Below are positions 59,061 to 64,000 of a DNA stretch of 64,000 nucleotides, piece after piece (the first letter of the stretch is position 1; the number at the start of each line of letters is the position of its first letter). Under the pieces are notes generated by a model. It saw only the letters and a list, made by a program, of their open reading frames with translations. It had not been told where the DNA came from and did no database searches. The stretch is from Woeseiaceae bacterium (GTDB lineage: Bacteria > Pseudomonadota > Gammaproteobacteria > Steroidobacterales > Woeseiaceae): assembly GCA_028822065.1 (NCBI GenBank), contig JAPKEL010000001.1, positions 1 through 64,000 of the forward strand, in the 5' to 3' direction. A program made the translations under genes and the position numbers.

Positions 59061-60266
59061 ATTATTAGTCTATTAGGCATCACAGCGATTCTTGTTATTG
59101 CGTGGATCTTTTCGGAAAATCGTAAAGCCATTAATATCAAAATAATTTTAATGGCGTTTATATTGCAATTTTTAATTGCTTATTTTTTACTAACTCTTGA
59201 TTTTGGGAAACTGATAATCCAAAAACTCAGTAATGGTGCTCGTTATATTATTGATTTTTCTCAAGAAGGGATTTCATTTGTATTTGGACCATTAGCAAAT
59301 GAATGGAGTTTTGCAATTAATGCTCTTCCGGTAATCATTTTTTTATCTGCTTTAACGGCAGTGCTCTACCACCTTAGAATAATGCAATATTTTGTTTCTA
59401 TCATTGGTGGTGCCCTTAAGAAAATATTAGGCACGGATATCATTGAATCCATGAATGCTGCAGCAAATATATTTTTAGGTATGGACAGCTCACCATTAGC
59501 GGTTAGACCCTATTTGAATAAAATAACTGACGCACAAATGTTTGCAATTATGGTTTCGGGTTTGGCGTCTGTGGCTGGGACAGTACTTTTAGCTTATGCA
59601 CAAATGGGAGCGCAATTGGAGTATCTTCTGGCGGCATGTTTTATGTCTGCACCGGGTGGTTTACTGATGGCAAAAATAATAATGCCCGATGAACCTAGTA
59701 AGAATTCTGTAAATCAAGAAGTCAATATACATGCCACTAAAAGTCCCCATACAAATATCATTATGGCAGCTGCCGTTGGTGCCGGTGATGGAGTTAAATT
59801 AGCGGTAAGCATTGGCGCTATGTTGATTGCTTTCATTGCATTGATTGCCATGATGAACAGTTTATTCGTAAATATTGGATCTTTATTTGGTATAGAAGGC
59901 TTAACGATGCAAAAAATACTTGGTTGGGTTTTTTCGCCAATCATGTATCTGCTCAGTATTCCATGGGATGAGGCGCAAGCAGCAGGTGCGTTGTTTGGTG
60001 AAAAATTGGTTTTAAATGAATTTGTTGCTTTTAGTCACTTGACTGAATATTTGTCTGGTATGAGTGAGAAAACAATTGTTATTGTCACATTTTCTTTATG
60101 TGGTTTTGCTAACTTTGCTTCAATTGCAATATTAATGGGATCAATGGGTATATTGCTTCCTGATAGAAAAGAATTTATTGCACGTTTTGGTATTAAAGCT
60201 GTACTGGCAGGATCTTTGGCAAATTTAATGAGTGCAGCATTCGCTGGTTTATTGTTTATTTCGTAA
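59061..60266 (+). CDS. nupC: Concentrative nucleoside transporter-like carrier (CNT/NupC), proposed ATT start
   Basis: A CNT-family inner-membrane carrier. The first ATG in frame is at 59151, but the same frame upstream encodes IISLLGITAILVIAWIFSEN, matching the usual first helix of NupC proteins. The frame opens after a stop at 59040 and contains no ATG, GTG or TTG before 59151. GGAG at 59050-59053 is 7 bases before an ATT at 59061, which I take as the likely start. In the core, ribose-site residues are kept (NEFVAF and GFANFAS), but the base-binding GQTE motif of CNTs reads GMDS (59478-59489). The substrate may therefore differ from ordinary nucleosides. Nucleoside hydrolase follows. Confidence 0.82.
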   Translation: MISLLGITAILVIAWIFSENRKAINIKIILMAFILQFLIAYFLLTLDFGKLIIQKLSNGARYIIDFSQEGISFVFGPLANEWSFAINALPVIIFLSALTAVLYHLRIMQYFVSIIGGALKKILGTDIIESMNAAANIFLGMDSSPLAVRPYLNKITDAQMFAIMVSGLASVAGTVLLAYAQMGAQLEYLLAACFMSAPGGLLMAKIIMPDEPSKNSVNQEVNIHATKSPHTNIIMAAAVGAGDGVKLAVSIGAMLIAFIALIAMMNSLFVNIGSLFGIEGLTMQKILGWVFSPIMYLLSIPWDEAQAAGALFGEKLVLNEFVAFSHLTEYLSGMSEKTIVIVTFSLCGFANFASIAILMGSMGILLPDRKEFIARFGIKAVLAGSLANLMSAAFAGLLFIS

Positions 60267-60282
60267 AGGAGTGATTCGGAAT

Positions 60283-61224
60283 ATGCATGAAAAAATAATA
60301 ATTGATTGCGACCCAGGTCAAGATGATGCGGTTGCACTTTTTTTAGCAATGGCCTCGCCTGATGAATTGGATATTCTTGGCATCACCACTGTTGCAGGTA
60401 ATGTTCCGTTGGAGCTTACACAAAGGAATGCGCGTATTATTTGTGACATAGCGGGCAATCATGACTTGTCGGTTTATGCGGGTTGTTCAAGGCCTATGTT
60501 ACTGGATTTGGTGACGGCCGAAAATGTTCATGGAATGTCAGGTCTAGATGGAGTTGATATTTATGAACCAATTAGGACAATTAAAAAGACTCATGCGATT
60601 GATTTCATTGTTGAAACATTGAAAGCCGCATCAGATAATTCAATTACTCTTGTCCCTACAGGACCATTGACTAATATAGCCATGGCTATGATTAAAGAAC
60701 CATCGATATCAAAAAATATTAAACAAATTGTTTTGATGGGAGGAGCTATGCAAGAAGGCGGCAATCTTTCACCTTCTGCTGAATTTAATATTTTGGTTGA
60801 TCCACACGCTGCTCATGTGGTTTTTGATTCTGGACTGCCGATCATTGTGATGAGCTTAGATGTGACTCATCAAGTACTCACAACAAAAGAAAGAGTAGCT
60901 AAGATTAGAAAAATAAATAATCCAGTTGCTCAAGCGACAGTTGGAATGCTTCAATTTTTTGCACGATACGACTCTGCAAAATATGGTTTTGATGGCGCTC
61001 CACTTCATGATCCTTGCACTATTGCTTGGCTTTTGAAGCCTGATTTATTTCAAGGAAAGCCATGCCATGTAAGTATCGAAACTGGATCAAAATTAACTAT
61101 GGGACATACTGCCGTTGATTTCTGGGGTGTGACGAATGCTATGCCTAATGTTACCTGGATGCATACCGTCGATGCAGACGGATTTTATGTTTTATTGACA
61201 GATCGCTTGCGAAATTTTAGTTAA
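60283..61224 (+). CDS. Inosine-uridine preferring nucleoside hydrolase
   Basis: 313 residues from the ATG at 60283, which has AAAGGAG about 11 bases upstream. The calcium-binding signature DCDPGQDDA gives Asp8, Asp10, Asp14 and Asp15; GITTVAGN, LVPTGPLTN, IVLMGGAM, EFNILVDPHAA and LHDPC follow. It splits ribonucleosides into base and ribose in the cytoplasm. It lies 16 bases after the CNT carrier, hence one operon: import, then hydrolysis. Confidence 0.93.
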   Translation: MHEKIIIDCDPGQDDAVALFLAMASPDELDILGITTVAGNVPLELTQRNARIICDIAGNHDLSVYAGCSRPMLLDLVTAENVHGMSGLDGVDIYEPIRTIKKTHAIDFIVETLKAASDNSITLVPTGPLTNIAMAMIKEPSISKNIKQIVLMGGAMQEGGNLSPSAEFNILVDPHAAHVVFDSGLPIIVMSLDVTHQVLTTKERVAKIRKINNPVAQATVGMLQFFARYDSAKYGFDGAPLHDPCTIAWLLKPDLFQGKPCHVSIETGSKLTMGHTAVDFWGVTNAMPNVTWMHTVDADGFYVLLTDRLRNFS

Positions 61225-61231
61225 AGAATCG

Positions 61232-62215
61232 TTACATTTTATATTCTTGCGTGATGGTTTTATCGATTCTTGCGCCTACTTGCTGAATGACCTTGGAGGC
61301 TGCCCATGAGCCTAATTGAGCGCATTCTTGGTGTGATTTTCTTTGGGTCAAACCATACAAGAATCCTGCCGTATAAGTATCGCCAGCACCAGTAGTGTCA
61401 ATTACATTATTGGTAACAATAGCCTTCTGTTTTATAGTATTGCTTTCATCAATAATTAACGAACCTTTATCTCCTTGGGTGATAACAAACAATGCTTGTG
61501 TGTGAGAAGAAGCTTTTGCGATCATTTCTTCTTCAGAATTTGCTTCAGTTAAAGCCATTACTTCGTCTTCATTACCAAAAACAATATCGACTCCTTGGCT
61601 AATGATATGTTTAAAAGCTTGATGATGTCGCTCTACACAGAATGCATCAGAAAGTGATAATGCGATCTTGGCTTGTGAATTATGTTTTGATTTTACTGTT
61701 TCTTCAGCAATAGCTTTTCCATCCTTAATATCCCAGAGGTAGCCTTCAAGTAAGATAATTTCTGACTGCCCAATCGTGTTTTGATTGACATCAAGAGCAG
61801 AAAGTTCTGTGCAGGCACCCAAATAGGTTTGCATAGTTCTTTGACCATCATTGGTGATTAATACATGACTCCTAGCGGTGGGTGATCCACCCTCTGCAGG
61901 AGTTAATCTTATATCAACGCCTAATGACAGCATATCATCGATAAATATCTTACCTAATGAGTCATTTTTTACTTGACCAATATAGCCAGCCTGACCTCCA
62001 AAATTAGCAAAACAGGCAACTGTATTGGCTACAGAGCCGCCAGACATTTCTTTTTTTACTGACATTTTTTTGTATAAATCGGATGCAGCTGATTCATCGA
62101 TAAGCATCATTGAGCCTGGCTGAGCGTTAATTTCGTGTAGAAAATCATCGGATACCTGTGCCAGAATATCGACAATTGCATTACTTATTCCTAAGAGCTC
62201 AACTTTATTTGGCAT
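61232..62215 (-). CDS. PfkB-family kinase, adenosine kinase-like
   Basis: 327 residues of the PfkB/ribokinase family. GGSVANTVACFANFGG binds substrate, VFGNEDEVMAL is present, and the anion-hole motif DTTGAGDTYTAGFLYGL carries the catalytic Asp. The overall pattern (GISNAIVDILA at the N-terminus, YLGACTEL) is that of adenosine kinase-like bacterial enzymes. It would phosphorylate a nucleoside or sugar with ATP. It converges on the nucleoside hydrolase gene 7 bases away, completing a salvage set. Adenosine is the likeliest substrate. Confidence 0.88.
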   Translation of the reverse strand: MPNKVELLGISNAIVDILAQVSDDFLHEINAQPGSMMLIDESAASDLYKKMSVKKEMSGGSVANTVACFANFGGQAGYIGQVKNDSLGKIFIDDMLSLGVDIRLTPAEGGSPTARSHVLITNDGQRTMQTYLGACTELSALDVNQNTIGQSEIILLEGYLWDIKDGKAIAEETVKSKHNSQAKIALSLSDAFCVERHHQAFKHIISQGVDIVFGNEDEVMALTEANSEEEMIAKASSHTQALFVITQGDKGSLIIDESNTIKQKAIVTNNVIDTTGAGDTYTAGFLYGLTQRKSHQECAQLGSWAASKVIQQVGARIDKTITQEYKM

Positions 62216-62323
62216 AAAAATTTTTCCTATTCTTTAATTGTATAAACTGTCTTAATTTATATTTTAAGTCTCTATTATAGGTGTATTATTTGAGTTAGAT
62301 ATTAATTTATAGCGATATATACA

Positions 62324-62866
62324 ATGAAAAAAATTATTCTTACGGCGCAAGAATTATTAGACGATTCTTATCGTCTTGGCATGCAAGTGATCGAGAGTAA
62401 ATATGAGCCCACTTTTTTAGTAGCTCTCTGGCGAGGTGGGGGACCAATTGGAATAGCTATTCATGAGCTATTAAGTTTTTATAAATTTAAAGTCAACCAT
62501 GCGGTATTGAAAACATCATCATATAAAAATTTCGAGCAATCAAATCAGATTTATATCGATGACATGAGTAACTTGATTAAAAATATTTCACAACAAGATA
62601 GAGTGCTTTTCATTGATGATATTTTTGATACGGGGCGAACCTATGCTGCTATTATTGATGCTCTAGTTGATAATTGTGGCGCAAATCTGCCAAGTGATAT
62701 CCGTTTAGCTGTTCCTTGGTATAAACCAGAAAAAAATAAAACAAAATATACCCCTGATTATTTTTTGCATACAACTGATAAATGGATTGTTTTTCCACAT
62801 GAGTTAGATGTTTTGAATGATAAAGAGTTAGCGATTCATCGCCCGGGCATTAAAAAATTAGAATAA
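62324..62866 (+). CDS. Purine phosphoribosyltransferase (HPRT/XGPRT-like)
   Basis: 180 residues with the type I PRTase motif VLFIDDIFDTGRTYAAI (about residues 98-114) binding PRPP, and ALWRGGGPIGIAI at about 32-44. It salvages a free purine base, most likely hypoxanthine, guanine or xanthine, to its nucleotide. The neighbours provide the base: deaminase, carrier, hydrolase and kinase. The base specificity cannot be settled from this sequence. Confidence 0.87.
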   Translation: MKKIILTAQELLDDSYRLGMQVIESKYEPTFLVALWRGGGPIGIAIHELLSFYKFKVNHAVLKTSSYKNFEQSNQIYIDDMSNLIKNISQQDRVLFIDDIFDTGRTYAAIIDALVDNCGANLPSDIRLAVPWYKPEKNKTKYTPDYFLHTTDKWIVFPHELDVLNDKELAIHRPGIKKLE

Positions 62867-62956
62867 ATCATAATGGATAAAGGTTTATCTATCTAAGTAA
62901 CCAATAGTAAAATAACGAAGAATCTTATTGAGGTTATATTTAAGGATGAAATATCG

Positions 62957-64000
62957 ATGCATTTGAATCAAAAGAATCCGCTTGATATTATTGTATCTGA
63001 AACTCCTAATTTTTCAGATGCTGAAGCTATTGATATAGTTAAGATAAATTATGGGTTAGACGTAACAGTAAAAAAATTGGTGAGCGAGAGAGATCAGAAT
63101 TTCCTCATTAGTACTAAACTAGGAAAAAAATACGTTTTAAAAATAGCAAATTGTGAAGAAGATCCAGTTGTCACTGATTTTCAAATTAAAGGCTTAATGC
63201 ACATCATGCTTAAGTATGATAATTCTATTATTACGCCAAAAATAAAGAATTCAATACTGGATTCTGATTCGATTCAAATCAAAAAAGATGACAGTAAATT
63301 CAATGCAAGAGTGGTCACTTATCTTGAGGGTGAACCATTATGGACTTCAGAGAATTCAATACCAGATGCTTACCTAGCTAGAGATATGGGCAGATATTTG
63401 GCTCGTCTTGGAAAAGCGTTGAAAGATTTTACTCACCCCGGATCCAATCAAAGTTTGTTATGGGATATAAAGCAAGCATTGTTCTTGCGTGAGATAACCG
63501 GGTATATTTCAGATAGCTCATCCAAAGGGATGGTCGATGAAGTATTAACCGCTTTTGAGGGGTATGCATTACCAGTATTTGATTCTTTACCTTGGCAAGT
63601 TATTCATAATGATATGAATCCAGATAACGTATTGATTGACATTAAGGGAATGAGACGAGTCTGCGGCATTATAGATTTTGGTGATATGGTTTATTCTCCT
63701 TTAATTATTGATCTTGCTGTGGCGGCTGCTTATTTGGATACCGATGATGGCAATCCATTGTATTTAATAAATAATTTTATTACGGGATACAATAGCGAAA
63801 GAAAGCTTACTTTAGATGAGATAAATGTTTTATTTGATTTAATAAAAGTCCGTCTTGCGACGACGATAGCTATTGCAGAATGGCGCAAGTCATTTCGCGA
63901 AGCAGATGATCCATATTTAATGCTTAATTCTGATGACAGCTCCGTTAAATTTCTCGAAAGATTGATTGAGATTCCTCGTGAGCATGCAATTCAGACATTC
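62957..64000 (+). CDS. Partial: hydroxylysine-kinase-like phosphotransferase (APH fold)
   Basis: 348 codons from the ATG at 62957 (AAGGA about 10 bases upstream) to the right edge, with no stop. LVSERDQNFLIS and YVLKIAN form the N-lobe; the catalytic loop is HNDMNPDN (His217, Asp219, Asn224) with IIDFGD (Asp240, Asp243) after it, so this is an APH/choline kinase-like phosphotransferase. The pattern is that of 5-hydroxylysine kinase (HYKK/AGPHD1) and of bacterial proteins where this kinase domain is fused to a class III aminotransferase. Whether a fusion follows lies outside the window. Confidence 0.85.
   Translation, partial: MHLNQKNPLDIIVSETPNFSDAEAIDIVKINYGLDVTVKKLVSERDQNFLISTKLGKKYVLKIANCEEDPVVTDFQIKGLMHIMLKYDNSIITPKIKNSILDSDSIQIKKDDSKFNARVVTYLEGEPLWTSENSIPDAYLARDMGRYLARLGKALKDFTHPGSNQSLLWDIKQALFLREITGYISDSSSKGMVDEVLTAFEGYALPVFDSLPWQVIHNDMNPDNVLIDIKGMRRVCGIIDFGDMVYSPLIIDLAVAAAYLDTDDGNPLYLINNFITGYNSERKLTLDEINVLFDLIKVRLATTIAIAEWRKSFREADDPYLMLNSDDSSVKFLERLIEIPREHAIQTF

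Noticed and set aside
1-64000. Search by eye for CRISPR arrays, insertion sequences, phage genes, tRNA or rRNA genes and riboswitches
   Set aside because: No regularly spaced repeats, transposase or integrase motifs, terminal inverted repeats, cloverleaf-type segments or recognisable aptamer cores were found.

Overview
The window is an AT-rich chromosomal segment of a Gram-negative bacterium, most likely a heterotrophic, probably marine, gammaproteobacterium. The grounds are the gene families seen (Tat and Sec signal peptides, lipoproteins, outer-membrane beta-barrels, an A-type caa3 oxidase, DapF, PssA, AlaX, MadLM) and compact gene packing with many 4- to 11-base overlaps. No rRNA, tRNA, insertion sequence, prophage, integron or CRISPR array was seen, so this reads as core-like chromosome rather than a mobile island. 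Roughly 59 genes are supported. Two run off the ends and one is a decayed remnant.

Layout. 1-1.7 kb (minus): partial membrane protein, glycerate-kinase-like P-loop kinase, peptide deformylase. 1.8-12.4 kb: an MFS sugar porter and a TPR lipoprotein, then a mostly exported catabolic cluster. It holds a Tat-type thiamine-diphosphate enzyme translationally coupled to a small cytochrome c, DUF6152-type 'HHS' proteins in fused and split forms, a LigB-like dioxygenase and a glutathione S-transferase. 12.4-18.8 kb: Mpo1-like protein, photolyase remnant, two tandem DUF5916 outer-membrane proteins, a small secreted protein. 18.8-24.1 kb: Tat-exported HisC-like aminotransferase, AlaX, DapF, and an NhaC-like carrier next to an acetylpolyamine amidohydrolase. 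24.3-31.3 kb: M28 peptidase, malonyl-CoA synthetase divergent from the malonate carrier MadLM, gamma-glutamyltransferase and glutathione peroxidase. 31.3-37.4 kb: two more NhaC-like carriers, a Tat-exported RidA, a sugar dehydrogenase, a second M28 peptidase.

37.5-46.1 kb: a membrane-anchored multicopper oxidase/cupredoxin operon, AI-2E transporter, Tat-exported class V aminotransferase-like protein, amidohydrolase lipoprotein, cupin lipoprotein, ECHDC3-like protein. 46.2-52.2 kb: PssA, a phospho-lyase of the ETNPPL/PHYKPL type, a 44-residue membrane peptide overlapping a sodium:solute symporter, an unrecognised 165-residue protein, a Tat amidohydrolase. 52.6-57.5 kb: caa3 oxidase operon. 57.5-62.9 kb: nucleoside salvage (exported deaminase, CNT carrier, nucleoside hydrolase, adenosine-kinase-like enzyme, phosphoribosyltransferase). 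62.9 kb to end: start of a hydroxylysine-kinase-like phosphotransferase gene.

The whole suggests an organism that scavenges dissolved organics (amino compounds, nucleosides, malonate, polyamines, aromatics) with an unusually enzyme-rich periplasm. The best leads for new biology are the Tat-TPP/cytochrome pair with the DUF6152 proteins, the PssA/phospho-lyase/micro-subunit/SSS/unknown-protein operon, and the CNT carrier with replaced base-binding residues and an apparent ATT start.
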